Shown: one piece after another, positions 23,206 through 37,950 of the stretch
Layout of the letters: each line of letters opens with the position of its first letter
How positions within the stretch are numbered: the stretch's first letter is position 1
Source of the DNA: Ptiloglossa arizonensis
Taxonomy: Eukaryota > Arthropoda > Insecta > Hymenoptera > Colletidae
Length of the DNA stretch: 64,000 nucleotides
Direction: 5' to 3'
Assembly: GCF_051014685.1 (NCBI RefSeq)
Contig: NC_135056.1
Span: 6,200,001-6,264,000, forward strand
Translations under genes and position numbers: made by a program
Notes under the pieces: generated by a model
Seen by the model: only the letters and a program-made list of their open reading frames with translations
Told to the model about the DNA's origin: nothing
Databases searched by the model: none

Positions 23206-23933
23206 AGATCATTTCGAACACCTCTTGGGATAACTCGTATCGCACAACTACACCTACGCCCGTACCGACACTTCCGTAGGCTCAACGTACTCGAAGACGA
23301 GAACTTTGCAAACTTATCGAAAACTTTTCCGTCGATTCGACGCGCGGAATACTTGTACGAAGTTCGTGAGCACTATTTCCGTGACACTTTACGTAATAAA
23401 TAACAGGATCGGTTGGGTCGGCGATCATATCGACGAGTGCCCGCCGCGGAAATTCCGCAGGTTTTGAATCTCTCGGAACATAGGGAATTGACCTGAAACG
23501 CGGGATTCGTGCAACATTGGATTACGGAAAGGCATGTAATCGGCCGCAGGCCTAGCCACGTCGGAACAGACGAACTGCTGCGAGAAGGAGCCGCGAGATG
23601 GGTGGTGGGCAACGCGCGGAGGGTCGGCAGGAAGTCCGAAGAGATCGGTGGATGCTGAAGGGAGAGTGTGAGTGAACGCCGAGAGGTTTGGTAACGCGGG
23701 TTGAGAACGAGGCAGAGGCAGAAGAAGAGAGGAGGTAGAGGTAAACGCCAAGGGTTCTGAGATACTAACCCTTGGCCAAGCCGCACCCCGAGGTCCAGAA
23801 TAATCTACAATCCATATCAGTCTTAGGTAGTCCACCCAACCACCCTACGCGTCTCATCCCTCCAACCTCGAACCACCTTTAGCAATGAGAGAGCTCGCTC
23901 TCTCGCTCGCTCACCCTCCATCTCTTCCCCTAT

Positions 23934-24020
23934 CGCTCTCTTTCTCTCTCTCTTGTGTGTGTGTGTGTCTCTCTCTCTCTCTCTCTGTTTCTCTCTCTGT
24001 CTCTCTCCCTCTCTCTCTTT
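23934..24020. repeat. (CT)n(GT)n(CT)n compound microsatellite
   Basis: A CT run, then about eight GT units, then a second CT run with CTGTTT and CTGT interruptions. Confidence 0.95.
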
Positions 24021-24322
24021 CCACCCCTACGCTCTGCTCGTCCTCTCTTCGATTTCCTTTCTCGCTTTCACGTGCGTTTCTATCTTGCTTTCCATCCACC
24101 TCCTTCCGTTGCTTCAGGTGCTCCTCCTCTTCGTCTCTCTTCTGCTCCGTCTTAGCCGCAACCCTTGCCGGGACCAGCCGGCTAGTCAATACCCCACACG
24201 TTCCGTCCTTATACGTGCTGGCTCCTTCTATGTATGGACCCTAAACCATCTCCCTATCCAGCCCACAGCCACTCCGACTCCTTAACGATGGAACTATACC
24301 CCAGAAACCCACCCGCCGCCGA

Positions 24323-24384
24323 CTCTCTCTCTCTCTATCTATCTCTATCTCTGTCTCTATCTCTATCTATCTGTCTCTCTCTCT
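24323..24384. repeat. (CT)n/(CTAT)n microsatellite
   Basis: CT repeats with regular CTAT and CTGT variants. Simple repeat. Confidence 0.93.
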
Positions 24385-27300
24385 GGCCCTGCGTCCTACG
24401 AACGATAAATCCGCTCGGCAACTAGCGGGCTGCTGACTCGAGTCATCGAGCTCCTCTCCGAGTGTACCGTGTCACGGGATCGTCCGGTGACGAACCGCTG
24501 AAAGGTTACTTGAATCCGGTTACACTCGGGGTGCGAGTAACACCGGGTGGACGTGCAAATAGGAATTCTTGAAGCTCGTACAAACGCTGACCTAGCGGGA
24601 ACCTCGCGAGTTTTAAGGGTTTAGATCTCGATCGGGACAAGGCGGTAGTATTTCTTAAGAATCGGTGTTTCGTATAATTATTGCGAAGTTACAACCCCTC
24701 GACGACAATGGACCGAGCGACTAAAGCTCGACCGTGGCACCGTACCAGAATTCGAACGATCAACTGTTTCATACGGCAGCATTTGGGAAATCTTATTTGA
24801 AATATTTCTGTAACGAATCGTGCAGAAGCTACGCATTATTGTGCATGTTTACGTCGACTCGTCTATTGTCGTTTCATTTCTACGAATTATTTACATTTGC
24901 GTACAGAACGTGCATAAATAAGACTCAAAATAAAATGCAATTCATTCATATCCGAGAAATGAACGTTCATATCGTACCGAGGCTATTTCCTTTCGTGACT
25001 CGTAATTTTTACCATTCAGAGTCCAAGACCGAGGACATAATTTAAGTGGGAAGTTTTCGATGTCTTTTCGTGTCATCGCGAATCAAATAAAATCCAATAC
25101 GCACGATTAGGTAAATCGTGGACAGTCGTATTCTCGAATTCGTGAAATACACGGTTATTGTTGCAATATCACTGTTCGCGTCGATCCGATGCATGGATTT
25201 GTATCTCTTGTCAATGCGCGAAGAACCCAAGGACCGCACGAAATACGAAGCCTGACGTTGAGAGGTTAAAGAAAGAGAGATTGCAGGTGATTCGAGGATG
25301 GTGATTCGGTCGAAGGTATCGTGGTTTATAGGGTAACAAATCCTCGCTACCAAATACGAGAAAACGAAGTCAGTTGTCCCGTAGCTCGGAATATCAAAGA
25401 AAAGGGGGAGTTCGTTGTCCGCGATCGTCTTTGGTAATAAACTGTTTACGCATTATGGGTATATCTGTAGCTAAAGTGACGGAGAATCGTGAATTTTTAA
25501 GAAGCACGTTTCCTGAGAACAATCTCGTCGCGATATCCATTTGAAATGCAACCATCCGTTAATGAATATATTTGGAACTGCGAATGCTATTCCAGGTCGG
25601 CCCGAAATAATCGATGTCGTAAATGTGCATACGAAAACATTGGAAGGGAAAGATTGTCTGGTAATGGCCGATTAGGTTAGTCGAGTTAAGGGGGATGAAA
25701 CGACTGTCCTTATTAACATTATTAAGAACCTTTCGTTTCAGGAAGAGGCAAGACTGAAATGACAGAGAAGGGATGAATCCGGAGAGGAGTCAGTAGACGA
25801 GATATTTATTACGGCACCACTTCCTGGCACAGCTATTTCTGCGTTCATTCATACATGGAGCCCAGCTACAGGGATTCTGCACCTCCACGAAACCCTGCGT
25901 ACGAATAGTTAGATTCATTCAGGGATTAGTATCGAGTTCGCGAGGTCGTGTCAAGGTTCATTCATGATCTAACTACCTTTTCCGACGAACCTTCTATACG
26001 TAACTGGGTGCTTGACGCGGACAGTTCTGAAGGAAGAAACGATGGAGAAAGAATGACAGGATACACGAGTATGTTCAGCGATGAGACCAATCGAACAACT
26101 TACTCATTAATATCGATATACGTTAATTCTTAACCACTGGGTCGAGATATCGAATAGACTTAAAATTATACCAATGAAAATTACGTGTCGTGGTAAAAGT
26201 TCTCAATAGAAAAACAATTATCAGTAGCCGACACAAGTGTAATTGAAATAATCATAATGCGCGTAAACATTTCGATCTTGGTTCGAATTCTCTTTAGTAA
26301 ACGTGTTATTGTAGATTATAAAGAATCGTTTTCCTATTAGTATAGAACAAATATTGAAATTAATTGTCGTAGGTAAGGGTAAGGTATAGTTATTGACGTT
26401 TTTTATAGTATCGAGGCAATCCAAACACCGAGCTTGTACAATAGCAATTCGTCCAACTCTCCTTTTCCTTCACCTCCTTATATAGGACATTACAGGGATA
26501 TTGTTACAATGTTGCAATGTTGTAATTACATTTGCAATATTACAACTATATTACAGTCATATGTCTGTGCAATGTTTCGTTTTTAAAATATTTTAAACAC
26601 ATTCCAGATTCCTAGAATTATAAACCAACTGTGACTTCGAAATATAGGTATACAATATTAATAAAAATAAAATGTAATCTTTTTATCAGTTAGTACTTAT
26701 ATTTATATCTAATATACACATAGGTATACATATACTATGCATATATAAATTTAATTAATATACATATCCAGTACAAATAGACTAACAGGAAGCCATACAA
26801 CTATACATATTTAATAAAGTATCCTCGGTAATTTATTAACGAAGAACAATACTGTGATGAGAATCAAATTTTATTTGGCAAGAAATACTTTATTATATAA
26901 GCTTGCTTGTCACAGTAACATAATCTAGTATTACTTTTTTTATTATATTCCACAATTTAAACAGTATTGTTGAAAGTAATCAAGAACATAATTGTACGTG
27001 GACAAAGATTTTCATATAAAAATGTAGGATTAATTTACGTTTATTTCCTATAACATAAATCTCTTTCGTTATTATGTACATTTCAAGTTCAATCGATTAT
27101 TTTATCTTTTTGTACAAGAAAATTATTTTTGATATTGTCGGAATTAAAATAAAATGCATCTGTTTGCAACATTTATACTGCTTTACACTTTTATGCAATA
27201 GGCAAGTAAAAGAGATCCATTCCGATGATCGATAAATAATATTGTATTCTTGCCTTGTACTCAATGCCAACAATGTTCAATATTTATTTCTTACCTATCG

Positions 27301-28276
27301 TACAATAAAAAAAAAGTAATAGATTTGTAATCTATTTGTAAAAAATAAAATTGTTGTTGACGTTAAATACTGCGTATACAGAAATATATTATTACGTTCT
27401 TTGTAAATATTTTAAGAATCTTTCTATAATTTTTCCCTAATATCTTAGCAATATTGTCCGCAATACTATATAAATGTTGCTGTAATTTACACGTAGAAAG
27501 ACACAGACACGTTTTGACGACATCACAAAAATATCTCATCGATTATTTTCAATTTCTGCAATATTTTATGATGTAAATGTTTCTTTTATAATATGCTATG
27601 TTTTCGCGAACTTGTATTTTGACGTATTAAATAAATTAAGAATGAACCAGACGTACTTAATTTCACACGTTCGTATTTAATTTCCAAAACAAACCCGCCG
27701 GTTTACGATAAATGCAATAGGTAAATTACAATGCGACATATTATCTTTAACCGTAGTCAATATTCGAAATTCCTAAATAAATACCAATTGAAGTCATCCC
27801 TAACAGAAAATTTCAATGATAGTCACAGTAAACACAAAACACCCAGATAATATTCTTTCTGTCTAAAGTATTTAACAATCGTCACTAATAACCGTCTAGG
27901 TGCAGTTAATTAAACGTAAAATACATACTTAACGAAAATAAATAAAATCAAAATATATCATTGAAACCTGGACAAAACAATATGGTTTATCCGCGTATTT
28001 TAAATTATTTTTCACATAATTGTATTAACGCAATTTTTCATATTTGAGAACCAAAACCATAATTTTGTAGGTATTGTAGGAATTTTATTTAAGTAAGTAG
28101 TGCTGGTTATAAAATAAGGGTGAATAAAGTTCTAGGATATACATGTATTGAATGATGTAATATTAGGAACGAAACATTAACGAATCACACAATTAATAAT
28201 TACACTACGCTGACTACGCTGTTCTTTCGCGACACAACGCGCTTCGAAGATTTTGCAACGACTGCTTTTGATTGCC

Positions 28277-28316
28277 AATAACTGTCCTAAACGCTCAATG
28301 ACTGCCCTAAACGCTC
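28277..28316 (+). repeat. Two-copy 20-bp tandem repeat
   Basis: AATAACTGTCCTAAACGCTC is followed directly by a copy with two substitutions (AATGACTGCC). Confidence 0.85.
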
Positions 28317-31300
28317 TTCTTTCGCACCTTGTATCCTCACACGCGTTCATTCTCTTCCATTCCAATTCTTAATCTCTTTCACTCAATGCGTCTGGTCACG
28401 TACACCCAAAATTTCCTACTACGGTGATATTTCAATCGCTCTTCTTTCACACTTCGCTCAATCCTTTTCATTCTCTCGCATTTCCACAGTATTGATAATT
28501 CATAAAAATGTTTTTAAATAATTAGCATAAAATTAAACATGAAATATAATATTCATCAGATTCAAATCTTAAACAATAATTATGTTTTACGTTTAACCTG
28601 ACTACATTGAAGAATAAATTGTGAATATAATTACACATATAAATCTTGATTTAATCAATAAGTTAGATACGATACTCATGTAGTACAAACTTTCAAATCG
28701 TTTCAGCCCATTCTTTACAATGTTTTGATACTCGAGTATTAATTTTAAATATAAATATTATATATCGTTATTGTCAATACACGTCATAGTTTCATCACTC
28801 GTTATGTTAGCCTCATTGTGTTCCTTATTGTTTGCCTTGCGCCGGTTTATACGTGCAAAATCCTTTGCAATAATTTTCTATAAGCGATTGTGTAAAAAGT
28901 AAAATGTCTTTTCAAAACCCCGCTCTTATTATTATTGATACTAGATTTTCCACCAAAAACGAATATTTTAAGTTTAAGTTTATTTTAACTATACTTTATT
29001 TTCTTTAGTTTATACTTATGATGAAACTGTTTTAAATTTTCAATCATTTGTAAATTCGTACATAGGTAACATATAATAAGTAACACATACAATAAGTAAC
29101 ATATTGTTTCAATATCATTTTTGTGTTCTTATTAATTTTTATTTTATTACCGAAAAAAGCCGAAAGCAGAGGTCGAAAACATTATCTCAACAATAGCAAA
29201 AATTGATATTTGGAAAGACGTTTCGTCCGAATGCTCTTTTCTTTCCGATTTATATTCCCTAAACATTTTTAAATAGTTATTGAATAATTTGCTATGTTTC
29301 TTCGATACATTCGTTATGGAAGTACCATTTCGAAATATCAAGGATCGATGTCAAATTAAATAAAGATATAACATTAAGAATTCTTGGAAACCGTACCTGA
29401 TTGAAAATGACTTGTGCTCCTTTCGATTTTATGATAAAATTAAAAAACTCGAAGATGTCACTTACCGATTCATTATTAATTTCTGACATCCACGACATTA
29501 AGAGCTAGTTAATTTTCTTATTGAATGAACATTGAAGTATTTCAAGAATTATATTTTATTTCGATGAATCATAAGGGCTGCGGTTGTTGGATAACCACTA
29601 TGATTTAACGTGTAAAGTATCCCTCGAAACGAGCAATTTACCCAAAAATATTTTATGCAAGTATTACACGAATATTTCCTGCAAAACAAGCTGATTAGTA
29701 TTAAGCCGTACAATGTTCAGAAGGTGACTGAAACGCAGACACTGTGAATGTTGCATACCCCGTGGAAGAAAATAAGAATAGGCATCAATAAGCAATAAAA
29801 CTTAGGGTTACTTTACGACGTGTCACTAACAAGGTAGACGTATAAAGTTTCGAATTACCGAAAAATTCGCGGGCATAAAATTTTCACTTTCGCCTTCGTG
29901 CATATTCCACAAGCTGCCGACCATATACCTACGAAAGTAATTCTTTTACACGAAGGACAGCTCTCTAAGAAGCAGTATATTGGTTTATAGCATTACCTGT
30001 CGCGAGAAGCACCTTGCGAACTCCCGAACAACCGTAAATCGAAGGCGTGTTGAGTAATGCGTTTCGTCAAAAGTAACCACCGTTTACGATATTCCACGAG
30101 GTCTCATTTACAACGAGTTTCAAAAACAACGTTCCTATCTGCCCGTGAATACTATCTAATGCAATTTCGTTTCAATTCGATCGTTCACAACGCAAATTTC
30201 GTGCAGTTTTCACGAACCTTTGCTACTTAAAAAAACTACGATCTGTATTGCTATGTTATTTTTAAATTCCTTGATGAAACTACGAAATTTAACAAGCTCG
30301 ATGCTAACGCGTCATTCGGAATGAAAAATTTTTAATACTTTTTACACAGTGGATGAGGCATCGTAATACATTTATTAATAGCTTTCGTAACATTTGCTTT
30401 CTATTGTGGTATTATTTATTTCATAGAGCCATCAAGCTTTCGTTATGTGTACCACTTAAACTAAATATACAACACTGTTTTATGAGATTGCCTGTTTCGT
30501 TGAAAATGGAAGAAATAGTAGAAACATAATATAGTAAAACCTATCTTTCCGTGTTCCTACTTTTTCTGAATTGTAAGTGTAATAATTGTACAATTGTACA
30601 TTTTCATTCAAGTGGAACAATTTTTTCTGAATATGTTCTTGTTTTAGGATCAGATTCTTTAAATATAGTCATCACTGTTACATTTTAAACATTTTCTGAT
30701 GTATATTTGGTCATCGAATATTCTTGTAAAAATAATACACATCATTTGTGTATTTTACTATTGAACATTTATGCGATCGAACGTTTTCAACCCTGTTGTC
30801 CTCTTCGATAAATAAATTCCACAAATTTATATATAGTTTGCTCATACTGAAAGTCGTCCACTACTCTCGTTCACTTATTCACTTTATAAAATTCACTAAA
30901 TACAAATAAAAAGTACGTATAATCAATATAGAAATATCCTTTATTTAGTATTATAAAATATGAGTAGGAAATAAAAAGATTTATGGAATAATAATAAATC
31001 ACGAATATACTGATAATATATACAGGAAGGATGGTCATAATACTGAAAGCAATGGACAATATTTGTTTGGACAATATGCATATGTTTATAACAATGGACA
31101 TTTTTTAATTTAGGGTATACCCAAATGTCCCAGGTGGACGATTTTTAGCGTTATCTACTTTTTCTAGATGTCACTAGAAACATTTTCATTCATTTTCATA
31201 GGAAATTATACACTATTTCTACATTTTTAAAGACGTGTAAAAAATATTCGTTATCTCGCTTCATTCCCAATTCTACATATCGCATGTAATAATAATAATA

Positions 31301-32267
31301 CATTTTAATTCTAGGAAATAAACTCCAATATATAAATACACAAACAACGTTTATAATTTTCTAACAAGATTATTTTCAGGAATATTACTGCCTAAATGTA
31401 GTAGTGTTGTTATAAATATACATTTAGTTTTAAAGTTATTTAAAAAATTGCAATACGAAACCATTGAAAATTAGAATAAATATTCAAAATTAAATTTCTC
31501 AATGATTTAACACAGGAACGTTCGATGCGATTCAAGCAGACAGATTTTTTATTAATTTTAAATAAAATAATTCATCCCTGAAGAAGACAATATTGTCAAA
31601 CTGGCCCCCAATTACGTTGAATAAAAATATTTTCATATAATTTTAGTAATAAAGTCATTGTCATATTTTCTGTAAGATTATTAACGAAAAAATTTCAATC
31701 TGTTAAATGAATTATTGAAGCAATAAAAATAAATACCATCTCCTTGATAGGAAACTTATTTTTAAATGAAAACAGTATTAGTACATTATTTATTCTTTAA
31801 AAGCATTTCGAGAATTATCCATATGTAATACATATGCACATACATACGTAGTGTTACAAATTATAGATATTATCAAATAAAACTTGCACAGGTATATATG
31901 TATGTGGCTATTAGGTCTTAAAGGATAAAAAGTCTTCGTTAATGCATCTGTGACTTCTGTCGAATAATTTGTAAATACGATCGAGCAAATCGGTATTACA
32001 AATTTATACGATAATTTACGTAAGACATTGTTAAAGAACGCTTGGTCGTTATAATTTATAATAAATTTCCACGAAAGAGACACAGCTTTCCTTCGAAATA
32101 CACGATGAATAATCATGATCCGCGAACGAAGTAACTCGCAGATGTCGTTGACCCTTCTATGGCTCTTACTTCGATACACAAATTAATTATCGCCGAAGAA
32201 GAAATAGCGAGGTTGTCACTGTACTATGAACCCCGAGCTGCGACTTAATTAATCCTCTAACGAGAAA

Positions 32268-32322
32268 CGACCAATGACAAAACCCTACAGGGGTTGTAGT
32301 GGCTCCGGTTGATTGGTCATAA
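32268..32322. other. Imperfect hairpin with inverted CCAAT boxes
   Basis: GACCAAT and ATTGGTC form the outer stem, and AACCC/GGGTT pair near the centre. A TATATAA lies at 32,327-32,333, followed about 31 bases later by TTCATC. The arrangement resembles a core promoter, but no transcript or exon is visible to support it. Confidence 0.35.
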
Positions 32323-32999
32323 CTTTTATATAACTTGACATGTTTGAATAAAATTTCATCACCCGATCCTAACCCGTTCGTCTACTCAGTAACGAATATC
32401 TCGCCCGAAAGAAACAATTTTAACTGATATCGATCCACGACATCCATCGATTTTGTGACGTTTTACCCATAACGTACCATTAGGAAATTCAATTATTAAT
32501 ATTTACTTTAGTATCGATTTCCACGTTTCAAAGTTTCGAATGAATTTCAAACAAAATCTACACGTACGTAGACGCAAACCCATAGAAGATAAGAAAAACA
32601 ATTGATAAATTTGACGAGTCGGCGTGTAAATTACCATAAAATCGCAGGAAATATTCGGTACACAAGGGAAAAGTAAACCGGCGAATGCACCGAGATACAC
32701 GATCGTTTCGTGTCTTATTTACAAATACCGTGGAGCTAAAATGTATTGAAATCCTACATTTTGCACGACTTCTTTAAATTATACTTCGCATGGCCGGGTC
32801 TGAATGGCCGCGATTCAATGGAAGAACGGCCCGTATTAAAATCTAAATAAAAATGTTTAACCTGATACGCGGATTAAGGGCATTATATAATATACATATA
32901 ATTCTTAAGAGTAAAAAGGCCGCCACGGTGGTAATTAGCTATCCCTATTCACTCGCAAGCTCGGCAATTATGCATACTTAAATACACAATTAACTTCTC

Positions 33000-33309
33000 C
33001 TCCACTTAGTACCCGCGATCTGAATTCGAAAAACTCTGGGGAATCGGAGCGGTCCACTCGACTTCCGTGACGGAGCAGTGCGTGAAAGGGTTCAAAGCCT
33101 TGCGCGCGCGGAACTTAAGTCCCCGTTCGAAAGGGAAAGGGGGAAAAAAAGGAGGAGATAGCAGAAAGAAGAAGCGAGGTATTGCCTCGTCGAGTAAGGT
33201 TAAGGCAAGAGGCCTTGGGGCCATCCTTAAGCACTCGATCTCTCTGTCTTTCTTTCACTTTCTCTCTCTCTTTCTCTCTTTCTCTTTTTCTTTTTCAGTG
33301 CCATCTCTG

Positions 33310-33347
<38 letters not shown>

Positions 33348-33950
33348 ATTGTCTCTTTTTCTTTTTCAGTGTCATCTCTGTCTCTCTGACAGTGTCTCCT
33401 CGTTTCTTCCGTTTGTCTCGCTTCATCGTCCCGCTGTTCGCTCACTCGGTACGTGTCTCTCGCGGAGCTTACTGAAACGAAGGGCACTTGGCATTCGGCC
33501 ATCGGTATGGAACTCGCGCTAATGGCTCGGGCTCTTGGACCTTCAGAGAAGTGCAACATTGTCTTAGCCGGCCCCTCTTTTCCCGGAATTCTGCGTGCAC
33601 GTCGTCCATCTTTTCACCATTCTCGTGGCCGGCCTTGTTCCCTGAACGATCTTGCTCGCGCTCGTCACTTTATGTCTCATAATTATTGCCCCTCCGTACC
33701 TATTTTACGCTGCCTGTACCTCGCCTTCGATTCCCTGCCGCGGCTCTCCCACTTTCGCCACTCGTTACACGATAACTTCCACGCTACGGTCGTTTCGTTC
33801 GCGAACATGATCAACGATGGACGCGCGAACTCACTTTTTCGAATGTTTCGGGTCGTTCGTATTTTTCTTCGTGGCGACGCTGGCCCATCCGCGGGATTAC
33901 ACTCTGGATTAGATGAAAAGAGTCGGCAAGATCGTCTTTAACGTTAGAAA
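33000..33950. other. GC-rich block with duplicated CT tract, no recognisable gene
   Basis: CpG-rich sequence. The CT tract at 33,238-33,391 carries an internal 71-bp duplication. The 162-codon plus frame (33,453-33,941) has no recognisable domain. Confidence 0.5.
33238..33391 (+). repeat. (CT)n tract with 71-bp duplication carrying acceptor-like sites
   Basis: CTCTTTTTCTTTTTCAGTG occurs twice, 71 bp apart (AG at 33,297 and 33,368), each time followed by CATCTCTGTCTCTCT. A long pyrimidine tract ending in CAG is what a 3' splice acceptor looks like, so the copies are potential tandem acceptors. No downstream exon is identifiable. Confidence 0.8.
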
Positions 33951-36900
33951 TGCCGACAGATTTCGGAATATTAAAATATACCTCGTATGTAGCTCAAAAG
34001 AAATCAATCAGTGAGGAAAAAGAGGAATTTTAAAAATTGAACACATTTGTAGATTAGAAAAAATCATGACGATTTCAGAAAACATGCTATGGAATTTTAA
34101 GCAAATTTCATTACGAAAGCTGTTGAAACTAGTCATTTTGACTGGTTGGTGAATCTAGTGTTAACGTTTCTGTCATCACTGGATTATGATCCAGGGGGTC
34201 TGGAGGGGGAAGATAATTTTTTACACGCGTCGAATGTAGTAAGTATTCGATGAAATAAAAAAATGCATGGAAGATCAATTTTAGTAATGTAAATAATGAA
34301 ATTTGGGATAATAAATGATACAATTTTTATTGGACTACCAGAAGCCTCGGTCAGTATCATTGCAAAAATGAAATTAAATCGTGTAAGTTATCGTGTACTT
34401 TGCAAGGACATTTGCGATAAACTTATACAAAAGGGATCAATATTTAAGACTTCATTAAAATTTGTAGTATAAATAGTAAATATTTAATAATAGGTTATGT
34501 TAGGATAGATAATTTAGTTTTATGTTTATGAACTTAGTGTACCTTGCCTCCTGATGTATACTATTTTTTCCAGTGAATGCAAAGACGTTGAAGAAATAAA
34601 TGAAAAATAAATTATCTGTGGTTTTGCTGTTGTTCCCAGAAAAGAGTTTGGTCGGTAACCCTAACGAAAATGACTATAAATAAGGACGTTGCTGACCAGT
34701 GTTGAACGAAACTTTATCCGCGTTATCCATAACTATAGCGTATATTGATATGGAAAATATATGCAGAATATATTGCATAAACTAATAACAGTATTATTGT
34801 TGGAAAATTCCGTGATTCAACGATACGAAGATATGTCTCAGATGAGTATTAAAACGAGAGAATAACACATAGAACCCTCTTTGTAAGGAATTTGAATAAT
34901 TTCATTAAATAATAAATTTCTGTTTCGATAACACGAACGGCGCGTAATTATTATATTTACATTATCGGAATAAAGCATAGTAAATATTTTCTACTGAATC
35001 TAATGAGTACTCCAAGTCTACGCTATCATTGGTAGCCATTTTTAACAACCAATACTTGTAGTAGTAACTTGTAGTAGAAGATACTAATACAGTGACATCG
35101 GAAGTTTATTATGTCTTGTACTATACGTCATTTATTTCCGCTTGGATTGTCGATATATTAATGACGTTATCGTTAAATTGACACTTGTCAATAAATTATC
35201 CATATCCTATCGGTAATCGTTATTAGTATCTCTACAGTCACAACTCCATGAATTGTAACAATAGATGCATACTGACATGCATGAAAGATATCGAGAAAAG
35301 AAGCATCGAAATTAAAGAATGCAATTCTTTATGTCTTATTTCAAACAAATTTTTCCCATTTCTGGTAAAACCTATTAATTATACAATAATAGAACAATAA
35401 ATAATTCGTGTATCAACTGCATATAGTGTTCGCTAATTATTATTTGTCTAACTTATTTTCCATTTTTTCTCATAATATGCATAATAAATTGTTCAAATTA
35501 AAAGAACGCCATCGTTGCATTACTTTTTGTTTCAACGAATCGTATTTTAAACATAATATTTTATACTCTTGCTCAATCTTGGTCAACCAATATTTAATTT
35601 TTCCATTATTAAACATTTTCGTTGAAATCAACTGAAATAGACTTCCATCTAGTCTTACTGGAACTTTATTTGTAAAACAAGTTATTCCAGGACGTTGGTA
35701 ATTATTTTAATTAAACAATTTCTGCTATTCGGAATGATACGAATATTTTCACTTATTAAGAGAATTCAGTTTTAGAAATCATTGTTACAAATATCGAAAC
35801 AAATTTTTCCATTAAAATATTGTAGAATCCAAGTATTATTGTACCACTTTAATTCTTCAGATTATATTTCACAATATAAATTGATTAATAGATGTTTATC
35901 GAAGTGTTTCTTGTATTATATTCTCTTCATTGTTCTTACTGCCCTGTATTATATTCTGCGATATACTTTTTAATTTATATTTCCCGAAAATGACCAGCAA
36001 AATGTCGAACAAACAAGTATACCATTACTATTGAAAGTTATGCTTTTAAAATAAAAAAAAAAAAGTATCTTCGTTCTAAAACGAATATTTCTTCCATTTC
36101 TTCAAAATACTCAGAGTGCTTACTCTAGCTATCAATCGTTATCGTTTATCTATATTGTTCCTTTGAGGATACACTGCTGACTAATTTTTTACCTTACATA
36201 ACTTACAAACCCCCTCAATAACGAACAACGTTCAAATCAAATAATTATTCACGTTGTGTTATTCGGTCCTTCGCTCGTGGCATTCGTTAATCGTCAACGA
36301 CGCACCATAAAGTACAGGTTTCAGGGAGAGGAATCATTGTAAAACACCGAAGATTCGTGTCCTTTGTAAGAAAAAGAAATAGTGGCAAAATAACATTCTG
36401 GTTACGCTATTGCCTGCGGGGGGTTCGAATATTCGTATGGGTGCACCTGCACCTGCACCTACGAACCGCTGTTACTACCTGCTGATCGGTGACGAAGCGT
36501 TCAAGAAAGGACCACGTTAGAGGGTCGAGCAGCACCGAGGGGGCAAGGGGGTACGTGAGAACAAAAGGAAAGTGGATAAAGACGGATAAACATATAATGC
36601 GAACGAAAGGAAGGGTTTACGTGTTCTTCGAAGACTGACCGATCGAGAACGCTGAATGGCAAGATTGGAATTGCTGAATCGTGAAAAACGACTCGCGGGG
36701 AACGAAGGAGGCGGCGAGAGAGGGCTGAGCAGGAAGAGCTAAGCGACGAAGGTACGATACGCGCTTTTCTTCCAGATCGTCGATAATTGCATCCGTAATA
36801 CGGACAAGTATTCGGTAAATCGTTGAGTGACGTATTGCGGCACGCTGTAAATCCTAGGTCGGTTCCTGACGGAACGAATAAATGATTGTCGCGAAACGTA

Positions 36901-37950
36901 GAGCACCGATACCTGCTGGATCGACAAATACTGGTGTTTCATCGAGAGAAGCTGAGAATATTAGAAAATTTTGCTGCAACTGTCTCTTGCCGTGAAACCT
37001 TCAATCATTAACCCTGGAAAGAATGAGCCTGAAGCCGCGGCATTAAAGACCAAGGGATGGGGACCTTGAGATTATTTGCACTTTCCATACTTATCTTTGG
37101 AAGACGATCTTCGAAAACAAGTATTTCACGAATAGTAACTATTCAGTACGTTGAGAAAGAACGTATTAAGTTTTTGGGTAAACTTTGGTTCTCTAAAAAT
37201 TAGAAACGATTTTTCTACTTGTAGACTTGACGTTCTCTCGTAAGGTTGAAAAATCTATGGAAGAAAGTGATACATATGTTTGAAGCAAAGTTAATATTTT
37301 TCCCTCTGGTAAATATTTCTGAACGACATTTTATCGAGAAAAATTGATCGAATGAAACGTAATTTTACAAAATAATATCAATCAACGAGCAACCTCGAAA
37401 GAATTATTTTATAGCAAAATACAACATTATAACGAAACAGTGTTTCGTAATAGTGAAACGCTTCGAAGTGAATATTTAAAATTCGATACACCCTTCGTTG
37501 AATAATTAATCTTTCTACTTCAAACGTTGTAAGTTCTTTTTGAGTTTGAACAGCTTTTGAATTCTTTCCTCTTCCATAAATTTCGTATATTCTCGTTATT
37601 ATTCGTCCATCTTTAAATTTTAGATTATTAACCTAACTTCGAGGTCGAAACGTCGTTAATACGAATAACAAATGTAGAAACTATAAATAAATAATGAATA
37701 TATTTTCTCGATATTCAAATGGGCTAACATGCGTCACATAATACAACGCAGTGGTAATTTTTTGGAAACAAATATCCGCGTAAGGAATTACTACCGAAAG
37801 AAAAGAGCGAGGCGGATAATGAACGATTTTAAATAATATTCGGACACCGTAGGATGTCTCAGGTCTTTCTATAGCTTTAGGGAAGAGATATATACCCGCA
37901 CAATGAGAAACAGGAGGCACATGGACGTTTCCACGGTACGAGGATTATAA
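33951..37950. other. AT-rich DNA, no gene seen
   Basis: Only short frames without recognisable features. A small ACCTGC triplication lies near 36,445, and a moderately GC-rich patch runs from 36,400 to 36,750. Confidence 0.6.

Larger units (their letters stand above)
23400..24720. other. GC-rich block with CT tracts, no recognisable gene
   Basis: CpG-rich block with two CT/GT microsatellites. Open frames of 110-137 codons on both strands are driven by low-complexity Ser/Leu or Arg/Glu runs. No domain recognised. Confidence 0.5.
24721..32999. other. Long AT-rich stretch without a recognisable gene
   Basis: Frames are short (129 codons at most, 31,790-32,179 minus) and match nothing I know. 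Local features are a 20-bp tandem pair at 28,277 and a hairpin with inverted CCAAT boxes at 32,269. A compositionally distinct stretch at 32,780-33,000 has homeodomain-like TAATTA and GGATTA sites. Confidence 0.6.
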
